A DNA stretch of 64,000 nt. Source: Watersipora subatra. Lineage: Eukaryota > Bryozoa > Gymnolaemata > Cheilostomatida > Watersiporidae. Where the stretch lies: NCBI RefSeq assembly GCF_963576615.1, contig NC_088708.1, positions 31,131,191 through 31,195,190 on the forward strand, read 5' to 3'. Position 1 is the first letter of the stretch, and every line of letters begins with the position of its first letter. Made by a program: the position numbers and the translations under genes. The notes under the pieces were generated by a model. The model did not search any database. It was not told the DNA's origin and saw only the letters and a program-made list of their open reading frames with translations. Positions 44,353 to 57,500 of the stretch are shown here, in pieces.

Positions 44353-47300
44353 TTAGTAAGCAACCTCAACACCCCATCTTCCTTTTATCTGCGCTACAGC
44401 TTCTCTGTAAGCATTCCAAATGATTATAACTTTTCTCATGTTACTCCTGATTAAAGTTATCTTACAACAAGTTGCAAAATGCAAAAATTTCCATTATTAG
44501 TCTTTTACAACCTCTGCAGAGGATGAAATTACTATCAACTCAAGGAACATGGACTAACTTCAGCAGGCGCATTGCATGGACATACTAAAAAATTGCCTTG
44601 TCTTACTGCACAAACAATGCTACATTGTTGTCAATACATTCAAACATGTGGCAATCTAAAGAATTATAGGTAAATAAAATAAAATATGCTAAGAAATGCT
44701 TGATTTTCTGTCTCTAAAGGACAACTACAAACGAATTTGATGCGAAACAGCCAAACTTTGTCCAAGAAAGTTAGTATTCTTCAATAATTGCTTTGTATGT
44801 CAAAACTATCAAATGTTGAAGCAATTAGTTATAAAAGAGTGCATTGTAACTTGTTTAATTTGTTCCAGAGATACAAATATAAACGCTTCAAGTAAACACA
44901 TAGAGCATTATGTGATTAGCGTTAATTACATATAGTATTAAAACAGATGCACTGTAAGAAACTTGAAATTTAAATGTAAACGCTAAGATAATAAAACAAT
45001 AATATGTAATGAAAGGATGATGTGCAGGCTCTGTAACTTGCTCTATCTTACACTAAATATAACTAGAAGTAACTTACTCAAGCTTACACTGGATATAACT
45101 AGATATACCTTACTTTGTCTTATACTAGATATAGCTAGATGTAACTTGCTCTATCTTACACTAAATATAACTAGAAGTAACTTACTCAAGCTTACACTGG
45201 ATGTAACTAAATATACCTTACTTTGTCTTACACTGGATATAACTAGATATACCTTACTTCGTCTTACACTGGATACAACTAGATATACCTTACTTTGTCT
45301 TACATTGGATATAACTAGATACAGCTTGCTTCGTCTTACACTGGATATAACTAGATATACCTTACTTCGTCTTACACTGGATATAACTAGATATATACCT
45401 TACTTCATCTTACACTGGATATAACTAGATATACCTTACTTTGTCTTACACTGGATACAACTAGATATACCTTTGTCTTACACTGGATATAACTAGATAT
45501 AGCTTGCTTCGTCTTACACTGGATATAACTAGATATAGCTTGCTTCGTCTTATACTGAATATAACTAGATATACCTTACTTCATCTTTGGTCAGATGTCG
45601 GTTTAAGGGTGACCAGAGCAAGCTAACCTACACTGTAGAACTAGCAAGAAAAGCAATATATTGTTTGGTGCTTTTCCTGCTGCCACCTGGGTTCTTCTCA
45701 GAGAATAAAATCTCCACCTGTTGTCACAGATACTTTAGACAACTACGCCCTGAGGTTAACTTTTTACAGATTGGCATAAAAATGGTGCAGCAAAGTCTAT
45801 GCAAATATAGTTTATAATTATTGCCTATTAATTATGAACAATATGGATGTTGGCAAAGTTAAATTAAGTTGCTAATCTAGGAGTCGTCTACTGCCGACAT
45901 TCACAAAGCGTTTTAGATTTGGCAGACTTATATAAGAAACTTATTTGTCATCTGAACGTCTGTCCTACTGTCATGCAGTCAGAAACATAGTTAGCCTCAG
46001 ACCTATCGAAAGGCTTCCACTGCCTTTTTTGTGTTTTGGTTTATGCATATGCGCACCCGTGTCTTCGCCCACTTTCGACCTTTGCCCTATCATCTATACA
46101 GTTTTTATTTTTTTATCCAATGCAAAATTTACCTGGTTGAGATGAAAAAGACTGGCAGAATGAGAACAAAGCCAGCGAGTTGCCCAGCAGCCATAGCCAA
46201 CACCCTGTCCCAGCCCCAGTTATCAGGAGTCAAGTTGGCGAGTTTGAGGAAGACGAACATGGCCATGGGCAGCATGCCGAGTTCTAGGTGTTTCCTGAGA
46301 CAATGAAGTCTTATCGTCTGCTTTCTTGTTTTTGACATATAACCTTCGAGGCGAGGCCATGATATTTGAGCGTAGAAGACTGGCGCTGCCATCAGTATCA
46401 GTGACACGATCAGCATTAAGCAAAGCTAAAAAAAGAAAACTTTGTTTTTTGGTAGAATTCACAAATTACAATTAAAAAAGAGAAGCATTTTTCCTTTCAG
46501 CACATTCTTACTAAACAAATGTATATAGTTCGATATTAAAAATTCCGTAAAATAGTAACAGGCCTACTATAATTATTTTAGTAACAAACGTATTCAAGTA
46601 TTAATACACAAAGTAGGCCTTAATGTTTTTTATTACTTTTTTGGCGATAATTTCCTTCTTAGCAGAAATATTTTCTAGATTATGTCATACAAGAACTATA
46701 AAAAAGGGCAACAGTTAGTCAATCAAATCAAATAAACGTTTTCCAGACTCCCAGAAGCTTTGCATACACGGATGATAAGTCTTTGTAAGTCATCACAAAG
46801 ATGTCTGAAGCGCAGAATACAGATTCATCTATTATTAAGTATCACGATCGATAAATTGTATTTGAAAAGAAACTGTAATGATATATAATATGTAAATAAC
46901 AAAATATAGAAGCTATTGTAAGTCATTTTAGACTTCACCTAAAGCAAGTTAGAGTAAGTTACACTGTGTATCTTTATCACCGCCCCTACTTTTGTAGGTC
47001 TTTTTTGCAACATGCTAAGTCTGCCTCTGCCTGTTTTTCAGATAAAATAACAATAAAACTTTTTATTAGTAATGTTTTTATTAATTTATATTTTGCATTT
47101 TTAGATGTTTGTTTGCTTTATTTCATCAAAAATATATGAATACATACAAAAGAAATGAAACTAGACAACGAGCATCCAGAGAAGGTGATGATGAGGCCAT
47201 GTGCGCGATAGCAAAAGCTATTATTTAGCACGGACCTAGGTGGCATATTACAGGCAAAAATTAATTAAGCATTGAAGTTAAAAAAATTTATCCCAATAGC

Positions 47301-50300
47301 CATGCCCTTAAGCTCCTCTTAAAACCTAGCGTGTTTTGTATATTGTGATCAATGTGATTTATTGATTTGATTTTCATTGGCAATTACTATCATAGATTTT
47401 TTAAACAAAATAATTCAAACAAATTACGATATATTCACATTAAAATATATCTCATTTAACATATATGATAGTTCTACTACATGTAGCTGGTCTCATAATG
47501 AAGTAAATTCATATTCAGTGGTTTGACTGTAGCTGCAGTATGAACTGTGAAGATAAAACACATCTAGCACATCTACTAGACTCTCACTGTACTGAATGTA
47601 GCTGCAGCAGCAGAACATGCTGCCTAAAGTTGAGTAGTGACCTCTCAATTACTTCGACAGAGTCTAGCTATAATAAAATGAACAAAATCATCAAATATAT
47701 CAAATATAGCTTAATATTTATATATGGTTTGCATTTTTCTAATACAAAAATATCAAATTACTAAAATTATTAAAATCTAATCAAAAATCAAATTGAATTT
47801 CATTCAATCAAGGATATCTTGTTTAAAACTAAAGATATACAATGCATGTGTGGGGCTAGAACAGTGGTTCTAGAAGTTAACAACTTATCAATGCATTTCA
47901 GCTCCACAATAATTGACATTTCTATAGAGGATATGATGATCTAGAATGCTCTTACAGTGTTAATTTTAACACTTGGAATGGTCACTCACTTATAGTTTAG
48001 GAATGCATATGGGGAGCCAAATATAAGGACATTTGATGTACTTTTGACAGTAAGTGTTTTTCATAATTTGGAATAGACAAACCTTTTATTATAAGGTTAT
48101 ACAAGCATTATAATGAAGGTTTAATTTAATACATTAAGGTTATTTAAGAATAATATACAAATCATCTATTTAATATAGACCATTCCATACGTGAAAACTC
48201 TCCATTGGTTTACTGGTGTAATTTTTAGACATCATTGAAACGGACCTAGAGCAAATGCCTCAGACCTAACAATATATATACTTTTCAACTTGAGAATCAC
48301 ATTTAAAAACAGTAAGTTTAAAAATATAATTATATATTGCCAGTTGCAAAAGTTATTCTATAAGAACACACATGTTTTAAACGTAGTGACTTTGTACATT
48401 TTTAAGAAGTGCCCAGTGCCCCACGCCTGACAGCGCCTTCCTCCAGCTCGTCTACTTGTGACAATAAACGTATGTGACATTTTCATTGAATGACTTTTAG
48501 CAATTTGAGGCTCAAAAAGCAGATCATGAATATGTCATGACTAATTATATATGGCTAGCTATGAAATACAACGTTCACTTAGGGCTTAGGCCAACGTAGT
48601 AGACAAAGCCGTCAACTCCAATCTCACGCAACAGTATTTATCCCATAATTAATATACTATACAACGTTCAGCTCAAGTATTCAAAGACCAAGTCATGAAT
48701 TTACTTTATGATAAACTAACATGATAAAATATACTGATAAACCTTTGCTGACAATCATCTCAGCACCCAGACTTTCCATCTGGTGATGTAAAATTCCTAC
48801 AAATACTTGACTTTGTACCGAAATATTTTCTCACACATGACTTCTAAAGTTTATGTGGAAACATTGCAGTTTTATTGGTAAAAGTGAAGAAGTTTATCGA
48901 AATTCAAAATCAAATGTAAAACTATGCAGAAATAGCAGAGATTATATAAATTAGCAAGTTTCTATAAGATAGAGGATTTTTATGACTAAAATGTCTCGTG
49001 GTAGCTATAACATTGCTTCACGCTTGGCGTTCATCAGGCTGCGATTGGTCAATCGCAGCCTGATGAACGCCTAGCGTAAAACAATGTTATAGCTACCACG
49101 AGACATTTTAGTCATAAAAATCCTCTAGTTTATACATATATAAATATACATAAAATAATTTTCTAACCTCGGTTACTCAAGTCAGTGGTAATGCTTATGC
49201 ATTTTTAGGTCTCATACCAGAGACCTCCGAGTTTGAGCACTCACCTCAGGATCATAGCCGCTTCCATTAGCGCTTTTCTGCATTCACTTGTGTTCATTTT
49301 TGCCCATATTTGGGCAAACCACATTTAATGTGCATGTGTTATTGTACCCAGTGCTCCAAGAGCTACCCGGTATATATATACAGTATATATATATATGTAA
49401 TATATATATACGTAATATATATACGTAATATATACGGTATATATACAGTATATACATACCATATATGTACTGTATATCGTATTACCCACTTGAGCTAATC
49501 CGGGTGAAGAAACAATTTTCTTGTCGCATATACTTACATTTCAATTGCTATGTTAAAGCTTGCAGATGCAACACAACAATAGATACTCATAAAGTTATAA
49601 ACAATAAAATGGCTAACGGTCATAGCCTTACCTCTGAGTGGAAGAACTCATTTATTCTATAGATCTTTCCTTGGTAGAACTCGCTGATCCCCCCTGTAAT
49701 ACAATCTATGATAAGAGTCAAGGGTTTATGATGACTTTACAAGAGGGTGTCCAGAAAAGCAGTCCGTTGAAAAGGAATCAGTATTGATATTGAGAGGATT
49801 AGAAATTGAAGGTACATAAATTCTGTTCGTTGCCTTTTCTACGTAGAAGTTGCCTTTTCTACATAGAAGTCTTATAGATCAGGGAGACCTTTGCCCGAGT
49901 AAGGTGTACTGGGTGATGCCTGACATGGTTGGGTTAGGTGGCCAAATGGGTGGCAGAAGTGAGGCGGAAGACATGCTAGAGATGGGTTAAATTAGTAACA
50001 TGAGTGAGCTGGTTAAGAAGGAAGGATGTTAGGCTCACATCTATAACCATACGTTCTGGTTGCTTATATTCAAGTAGGGCAGCAAAAGGCAGTCCTTGGC
50101 TTTAGTCTCTAAGATGGTTACCTACTTTCGGACTACTAGCCGCTACTTTTTTCGGATGTTTGGAGCCATGCGGCTTATAAAATGGTGCGGCTATTCTGTG
50201 GTTTTTTTTCTATCCCCGCTAGGGTGCATTAACTGGAATATTGGGTTAGTGCGCCTCTAGCGGTGAAAGAAAGGCGAAGCAATGTCTAACGATAATGTTT

Positions 50301-52809
50301 TGTTAGGCGCTGGGTTAAAAAGCGTCGGTTAATGCGGAACAGTGCCGTCAGGCACTGTTCCGTATTAACCGACCTATGTATTGTTTTATTATCGTTTTTT
50401 TTAAAATAAAGCAGAGGCGGCTTATATAGGGGTGCGGTTAATAGTCCGGAAAGTATGGTAGATTGATGCAAAAAGTTCTGCTGCTATTCAAACTTTCTGA
50501 ATACGAGATCTTATCAGCTGCCTACAGCTTTCGTTATCCAGATAGCTGAGCAATAAATACCAGAATAACATAATATGTTGATATAGTGATAGCATAAATG
50601 CGTGTGACAAGTCGAAGAACAGCTCTAATAGTACCACATGCTGGAGTTTGATTCCCGGTAGACTATTGCTGGTGACAGGCCAGGCTTGTGAAGTTAATCC
50701 CGCTGCCACCAAATGGAGTTGATCACCAAATGAAGGCGGTCTCCCCAGACACATCTGTTTGTACTGACATTCTTCCGACGCAGAGGTAAGAACCGACCGT
50801 GTACCATGTATGCTTTTATGTTCTGGCAGAGTTCTAAAGTGATCTTGTCAAGGTTGTGGGCAGCAACAGATGCTTAAACTATCCTATTTGTATAGTATAT
50901 AAAAAAATGTTCATGAAGGATTGATCGACGACACAAGAGGACCTGCTCCAACGAAGCAGTTTCTTACTAAAGTTTCGTTTACACCAGGACGGAGTTGTGT
51001 TTCCAGGGAAAGTTGGAGTTGGAATAGCTTTTAGTCTGTTTACGATTTGAAATACATTTTTTCAGAGATTACACCAAACTAACTCGAACTTTGACTATAC
51101 AAAATTGGTTACCTTTTTTAGCCAATAAAATACCACATCGATATCTATTCCATTTTGACCGCTTATCACCATAAACGCAAAATGAAGTCAGCCCGCTGCT
51201 GCATATCATATTCATGCTAACTATTACAGTAATTCTTACAGCAATTAGTAAATTAATAGTTATAATTTAGTTCGTCTAGCGTAGGTTTCTGTAGTGATTG
51301 AACAAGACAACGATGACCTACTATTATGTTGAGCTGTAATTCAGTGATTAGTTGCTTAGTATTTATCAATTTCAATGCCATTTTTAACTGATCCTTGGGA
51401 GAACAGAATACACCGCCATTTTTCAATGCTGGTATTTTTGGCACTATTGCGAGATATGATTGATCAATTTTTGTTGCACTCCGTCAATGATGACCCTCAA
51501 GGTTGGACAAACATAGTATGTAGCATTTCATCGATTTTGAAATACGTTTTTGCAAAGACATTGCACCAAACTAACTCGAACGCCGACTACACAATATTGA
51601 TATCTGTTCCGTTTGCTTATATTTTCGATGCTATTAACATTCCAAGATATGATTGGTCAATTCTATGTTGTACTCCTTCAATGATGGCTGTTAAAATGGA
51701 CAAACATAACAAACACAGTATGAAGCATTTCACCGATCTCGTGTCAGCGACTGGGACCAAGCCGTTAAATTTTTGTCCTTAAAAACCACTACGAAAAATG
51801 GTTTTTACAACCATTTTTCGTTCACACCAAACTGACTTTATCAGTGAGGAAGCGACTACAATAAATCGTAAGAGTGTGAACGCAACTTTACAACCTGGTT
51901 GAGCTCTTGCAGTCTTGTTAAAGTGAAAAGAAGAACTTGTTAGTTGTAACCAAATTGGTAGTGCTAAGTAGCTCAGAAAACATGCAACTAGCTGAGCTGC
52001 CTGGCAGCAGTAGGATTGACACAATTCATGTACAGTCACACCCCAGTTAGCATGCAGAGGTTCAGATGTACAGAGTGCTAATATTGGGACATAAGTGAAC
52101 ATAATATGCTACATATACAGGTACAATCAGTGGCCTAGAAGCTTCTAAAACCCTTTCACTTGTTTAATGTTAAAATATACCCCGAATCCTCCACCACTGG
52201 GTGCTGTAGATGCCACTTGCTGTAGAAGTGTGGGAGTCGTGTTTCTCCTATCACTGATTTGGCATCAGTACACTTGACCCGGAGTGTAATTTACATGTAT
52301 TAGTAGAAAGGATAGCATTAGTAGAGTCCTTCCTTCACAACTATTACTTAATACAAACAAGTACGTACGTACGTACGTACCTGGATAGAGAAACCTGTCA
52401 TAGTGACATGAGACAGTAGCCAATGCGAAGGTATAGGCTGAGATCCAAACTGTATAAGCTGAGAGCTCCTTGTTTTTTCGCACAAGTTTTCGTGATGTCA
52501 TGAAGCCTAATATTGCGCTAAGGTTGCTAGCTACCATTGTCAGCATCGGCCAAATGCCGTGTAAGCTCGCATCGTAATAGAACATCGTTTCGAAGCCCGT
52601 ATGCTCCCATAACATATAGATATTTAACGGCGTTACGATTAAATTTATATGTAAGAGTGTGAAAATGAAATACTTATTTTGCGTATGATACTGAGTTGCT
52701 TTTAGCCCGTCTCCGGCAGCGGTGGCAAGAGAGCTGCCGATAGCAAATGATATTAGCCAGTCGAGCTGCAGCATGATTGAAGTGAACAGCTGTCTCCTAG
52801 TGCATCCCA
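44353..52809 (-). CDS. Unrecognised multi-pass (about 7 TM) membrane protein, 5' incomplete
   Basis: Four phase-consistent exons: 52809-52381, 49693-49632, 46425-46133, 44404-44353, giving 277 residues. The first exon enters at phase 1, so at least one upstream coding exon or a split start codon is missing; an in-frame Met (MLQLDW) lies inside it. Hydrophobic segments: LDWLISFAIGSSLATA, YFIFTLLHINLIVTP, GIWPMLTMVASNLSAIL, YTVWISAYTFALATV, LCLMLIVSLILMAAPVF, GMLPMAMFVFLKL, and AAGQLAGFVLILPVFFI. Loops contain HYDRFLYPGGISEFYQGKIY and a basic RLEGYMSKTRKQ; the C-terminus is REAVAQIKGRWGVEVAY. The layout fits a polytopic ER/Golgi or plasma-membrane protein, but I do not recognise the family. A GTAC microsatellite directly follows the first donor. 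Confidence 0.7.
45016..45590. repeat. 36-bp minisatellite
   Basis: About 16 copies of a 36-bp unit (ATAACTAGATATACCTTACT + TTGTCTTACACTGGAT) are present. The unit is 12 codons, so a 135-codon plus frame stays open through it, which is not evidence of a gene. It lies in the last intron of the membrane-protein gene. Confidence 0.95.
46626..46742 (+). repeat. Diverged dispersed repeat, copy 2
   Basis: It matches 43888-44008 in order and orientation (TATTACTTT, GGC.ATAATTTC, TTATG.CATACAAGAA, CAGT.AGTCAAT.AAATCAAATAAA). Copy 1 is 2.7 kb away, beyond the last exon of the membrane-protein gene; this copy is in its intron. The family is unknown. Confidence 0.55.
48972..49125. mobile_element. Short hairpin MITE with TA duplication
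   Basis: Two ~75-base arms (GAGGATTTTTATGACTAAAA ... GGCTGCGATTG) are inverted copies with only a few mismatches and a two-base loop, flanked by TA at 48970-48971 and 49126-49127. Almost no divergence between arms suggests a young insertion. Confidence 0.85.
49190..49375 (-). pseudogene. Non-LTR retrotransposon 3' end fragment
   Basis: Minus-strand sequence matches the end of the retrotransposon frame at 61733-62186: the GTG/GCACTGGG..CAATAACAC segment, AAATGTGG.TTGCCCAAAT, then GAGGTGAGTGCTCAAACTC and GGTCTCTGGTATGAGACC. It is decayed and adjoins an ATATAC-type microsatellite (49372-49480). Confidence 0.6.
50121..50458. mobile_element. TA-flanked MITE, family D
   Basis: End CCTACTTTCGGACTACTAGC (left) pairs with the inverse of TAATAGTCCGGAAAGTATGG (right), with TA at 50119-50120 and 50459-50460. 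The interior has a perfect hairpin GGTTAATGCGGAACAGTGCC/inverse near 50326-50374. It has no coding capacity. Confidence 0.85.
50968..51890. mobile_element. Possible diverged element related to family C, with internal duplication
   Basis: The ends TAAAGTTTCGTTTACACC and the inverse of GAGTGTGAACGCAACTTTA resemble the family C ends at 9419-10079. Inside, about 130 bases at 51430-51560 are repeated, diverged, at 51625-51755 (AGATATGATTG.TCAATT), and a CACCAAACTAACTCGAAC block occurs at 51072 and 51566. The 135-codon frame across it has no recognisable domain. Confidence 0.4.
52358..52380. repeat. GTAC microsatellite at a splice donor
   Basis: Five ACGT/GTAC units lie directly after the exon ending at 52381 (minus strand). 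The donor is GTACGT and is followed by further identical GTACGT copies. Confidence 0.9.
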
Positions 52810-54553
52810 CTGATCAAATGCCAAACTGATAAACAAAGATTGGAATTTTCTTAATCAGATCTTATGGATCCAAAGTCCGTCGTCCATTTACAGTATTGAT
52901 GGTAACATTCGCTGCTATAGCTGTTGATGTCACTTGGATTGATTAAGGTCAAGAGGTGATCAGAGGAGTACACTTTCAACTTTCTAGAGTTTACATTTTC
53001 TCTGTTAGTATTGGTAGGCCTTGTTTTTATCTTTGTTGAAACATAATTGATGGCAACTTGCCAAAAATATGCTGATTGGCTTTTAATGTTGAAGCCGCGA
53101 CGCACCCCTACCGCAGTGTAGTGTTACTTAAAAGCTAATTTCTAAAGTCAAACTTGCTGTTGACAAGGTAGCGTAGTTTAAGGCAAACTTGATCAAACTT
53201 GCCTTCATTTTTGTAATAATATTTAGCTTGTGTATGGAAACTCAAATCTATATAAACTATATCTAAACTATATCTATATATATCTCAAACTATAGAAATG
53301 AATCGCAAATACTAATTGTAGTTTTATACAAAAATTTGACAAGTTTTTAAATAGAATAACAATTAAAATAAACAATGAATTAGCCACCAGCATTGAAACA
53401 CTCGACACTTTTTACAATGAGTAAAATGCGTCAAGTGTTTATGTACTGGTCATCTGAAAGACGTCTGAACGTCATTTTGGGTTATTATACTGTTGATTTT
53501 CTACAGTGCAGCTGAAGCAATAAGTAGTTGCCAAAATTACATGAACACAATTGAAATAAAGGTCTGAAAAGTCAACTCTATTGAGTATGTGTAGCCATTA
53601 AACATTTCCTTAGTAAAGTGGGTCCACTATCGGTAAGAACACGTGTGGACAACTCCGAATTAGCCCAACACATCTTGATGAGTGCACTAATCAGGGTCGC
53701 TTTTTAAATAAACTCAATATTAAAAGGAGATGATACAATTTACAAGGAAATCTTTTTTGAGCGATCACTAGGTGAGCTGCAGGTATAGCGCAGTGTGTCG
53801 ACAGCACCAATAAAATTATAATACAATATTTGTAAATAAAATTGTATTTTCATTTAAATGAAAGCTATCTTCATTTTGTAGCCTACTTCATAAATATCTT
53901 GTTCAATGCTGCCTTAGCTAAAATCATAGAATATTATTTGAATTAATAAAATACTGTGCTGACAGCATTTGTGCTGCTGTCAACTGACTTGCATAATAAT
54001 TGCCAACAAACTGGATAATGGTTGACTTTGTAAGAGTCAGTACTTGTTACGTTGAATGGATTGTTTAACTCTCTAAGTTGTTATATTTCAAAGGTTCAGG
54101 ACAGATTGACAGTTATTCTAAAGCCCTTTGTAGCCATTGTGCAGCGGTTCCCTTAAGGAATTCTCAGAGACAAATGGTCTATACTTCCAGGTATCTAAAG
54201 AACCATTGTCTCTATATATTCTAAATATTCAGACCTACCTGTCAGCCTGGCTCCATTTATATAAGGAACTCTGACTTTTAATTAAACTGAGCAGTAAAAG
54301 AATAGAATGGGAAACAGGTGTAGGTTTGTTACAAAGCACCCAGCTGTTACTTTACAAAAGAGGCAAGTTTGTTAGCCTTCTAAGCGACATTGTTTCTGTC
54401 ATGTCCCTTATGTTTACTCTGTAAGTGATTTCTATTTTTAAACAAATGCTGTCCATGTTTGACTGCTAAACAAGGTTGTAGTGCTGGGCAGTCACCAGGT
54501 AGCAGCAAAAGCAGCAGGTGAGAATTTAGTATCGGTATCATTGCTGTGAAATC
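52810..54553. other. Divergent intergenic region, nothing recognised
   Basis: AT-rich sequence lies between the minus-strand membrane-protein gene and the plus-strand gene at 54554. It should contain the missing 5' exon(s) of the former, but none could be picked with confidence. Frames at 52851-53105 and 54380-54634 look random. Confidence 0.4.
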
Positions 54554-57500
54554 ATGCCAGGCCGAAGTCAGAGCGTTGCGGAGCAGAAGCGACAAAAAAA
54601 TGAACAGGACGTTAGAGAAAGTAAATCTGCTCAAATCCTACAGATCAGCAATGGGACGGAGAGAAGGTATAGTTATGATATAAATAATAAAATTAGTTTT
54701 ATTTACATTATCTGCTAGCGTAACTTGGCAGTGCTGCGAGGTCTTTCGTTAATCGGCGCTGGCTGTTTGAGACACGATAGTTGTCAAATCATTGCCTCTC
54801 GAACATGCATTGACAGAAACAAAAATGTTTTGACCTATAAAAAACAATCACACACGAACATCTGACATTACAATTTATGCTTGCCTATCAATAATAGCCG
54901 ATGATATATTTTAAAATTATATTTATTATTACATATTACTAGATATGCTTGGCCTCGAATCCTAAAAAGTCCTCTTAGCTTGTGAGTGACGACATGCTTT
55001 CCAGCCTCAGCACATGGAAGGCATAGCCTCAGCCTGTAGGCATCTAGCTTAAAGGTTTGACAAAAAAACTACTACTTTTCCTTTGTCTGCCTTAAGCTGA
55101 AACTAGGTGTGCATTTGCTATTGAGAACTTCCAGAAGATGCTAACTTTTTTATGTATAGCTGCCAACAATCTATATTAGCTATTATAGCCAAAGCTTGCA
55201 AAATTTGAGTAATCTCATAGAGCTAGACAGCAATGCGACCCTTCAAATGTTTGATTGCAACTTGCTTAGCTAAAAATAATATAAAACAACTCGCATGTAT
55301 TTTCCTAAATGCTGCATTCGAAACACAGCAAGGGCTTTGCCAAAAGTTATAATAAAAATCGTAACCTACTTCTGTAGCAATACATAATTAGGGCTTGGTA
55401 GGGGGGCACCCAAATGTTCTTGGTTATATGTTACTTCAATTACTAACATTTCGTAGGTGCTAGCAAAATATTGTTTAGCAAATAATAAACAATGTCCTAG
55501 TTTAAAAACTTTATAAAGAATTTTAAGGCGTTGTTAAAATTAGGCCAGTTGATCAGGTGTCTGGCCATCACGTTTATGGTATGTTAATATGGCCATCACG
55601 TTTATGGTATGTTAATATGGCCTTCATGTTTATGGTATGTTAGTATGGCCTTCATGTTTATGGTATGTTAATATGGCCTTCATGTTTATGGTATGTTAGT
55701 ATGGCCTTCATGTTTATGGTATGTTAATATGGCCTTCATGTTTATGGTATGTTAGTATGGCCTTCATGTTTATGGTATGTTAATATGGCCTTCATGTTTA
55801 TGGTATGTTAATATGGCCTTCATGTTTATGGTATGTTAATATGGCCATCATGTTTATAGTATGCTAATACGGCCTTCATGTTTATGGTATGCTAATATGG
55901 CCATCATGTTTATGGTATATTAGTATGGCCTTCATGTTTATGGTATGCTAATATGGCCATCATGTTTATGGTATGCTAACATGACCTTCATGTTTATGGT
56001 ATGTTAATATGGCCATCATGTTTATGGTATGCTAATATGGCCATCATGTTTATGGTAAGTTCATATGACCATCATGTTTATGGTATGTTAATATGGCCTT
56101 CATGTTTATGGTATGTTAATATGGCCATCATGTTTATAGTATGCTAATACGGCCTTCGTGTTTATGGTATGCTAATATGGCCATCATGTTTATGGTATGT
56201 TAGTATGGCCTTCATGTTTATGGTATGCTAATATGGATATCATCTTTATAATATGCTCATATGGCCATCATGTATATAGTATGCTAATATGGTCTTCATG
56301 TTTATGGTATGTTAGTATGGCCATCATGTTTATGGTATGCTAATATGGCCTTCATGTTTATGGTATGCTAAAATGGCCATCATGTTTATGGTATGTTAAT
56401 ATGGTCATCATGTTTATGGTATGCTAATATGGCTATCATGTTTATCATATGCTAATATGGCCTTCATGTTTTTGGTATGTTAATATGGCTATCACGTTTA
56501 TGGTATGTTAATATGGCCATCATGTTTATAGTATGCTAATACGGCCTTCATGTTTATGGTATGCTAATATGGCCATCATGTTTATGGTATGTTAGTATGG
56601 CCTTCATGTTTATGGTATGCTAATATGGCCATCATGTTTATGGTATGCTAACATGACCTTCATGTTTATGGTATGTTAATATGGCCATCATGTTTATAGT
56701 ATGCTAATATGGCCATCATGTTTATGGTATGTTCATATGACCATCATGTTTATGGTATGCTAATATGACCATCATGTTTATGGTATGTTAATATGGCCTT
56801 CATGTTTATGGTATGCTAATATGGATATCATGTTTATAGTAAGCTCATATGGCCATCATGTTTATGGTATGCTAATATGGCCTCCATCTTACTTTTTTAA
56901 TTCAACATCTATGCAGTACATAGAAACTTCTAATACCTTAGAATATTATTCATGTGCTAGATAGTTTGCCTCGCTGCAGAAATTTTCTCAAAGGCAATTT
57001 ATTTGTAGTCAATCTCGAGACTCTTCATCGTCAGCGAGGTGGCGCAAGCTGAGAAAGCGCTCACTAGCGTCGACAAGGTTGTCTGAATCACCGAGTCAAG
57101 AGGAAGCCCCACCTCTGCCAAAACCAGGTGAGAGGCAAGTTTGAACCTTTGTAATTTTCACAAGACCGGCTAGCTAATTAAGCATTCATGAAATCCTAGT
57201 AGTGAAAGTTAATCCTCCATGCTGTTTACCTTCCATGTCTATACTAGGGCAGCACGACGAGGTATCAGCATTCCTATAAAGAAAGCGTTATGTAATGTGA
57301 GAGATCAAAAGTAGAATCATTTAGGCGTGATTTGCTTTTCATTCCTATTTTAGCCTGGGAGCAGTTCTCTGACCACATCAAGATGTTTAACACGACAGGA
57401 GCAGCATACTCGACAGATAATGCCAAGTTGGGTTATGGCATCGGTGCCGCAGTCAACAAAACAGGAAGTGATATATGCAAGAGAATATTAAAAGGTAAGT

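Noticed and set aside
45017-45424. 135-codon frame with 12-residue Leu/Thr repeats
   Set aside because: The 36-bp unit is a multiple of three, so the frame stays open by arithmetic alone.
51375-51782. 135-codon frame as a gene
   Set aside because: It overlaps an internally duplicated, transposon-like repeat, with no recognisable domain or splice sites.
54380-54634. 84-codon minus frame with a hydrophobic N-terminus
   Set aside because: It lies antisense to the first exon of the 54554 gene and has no supported splice context as the missing exon of the membrane-protein gene.
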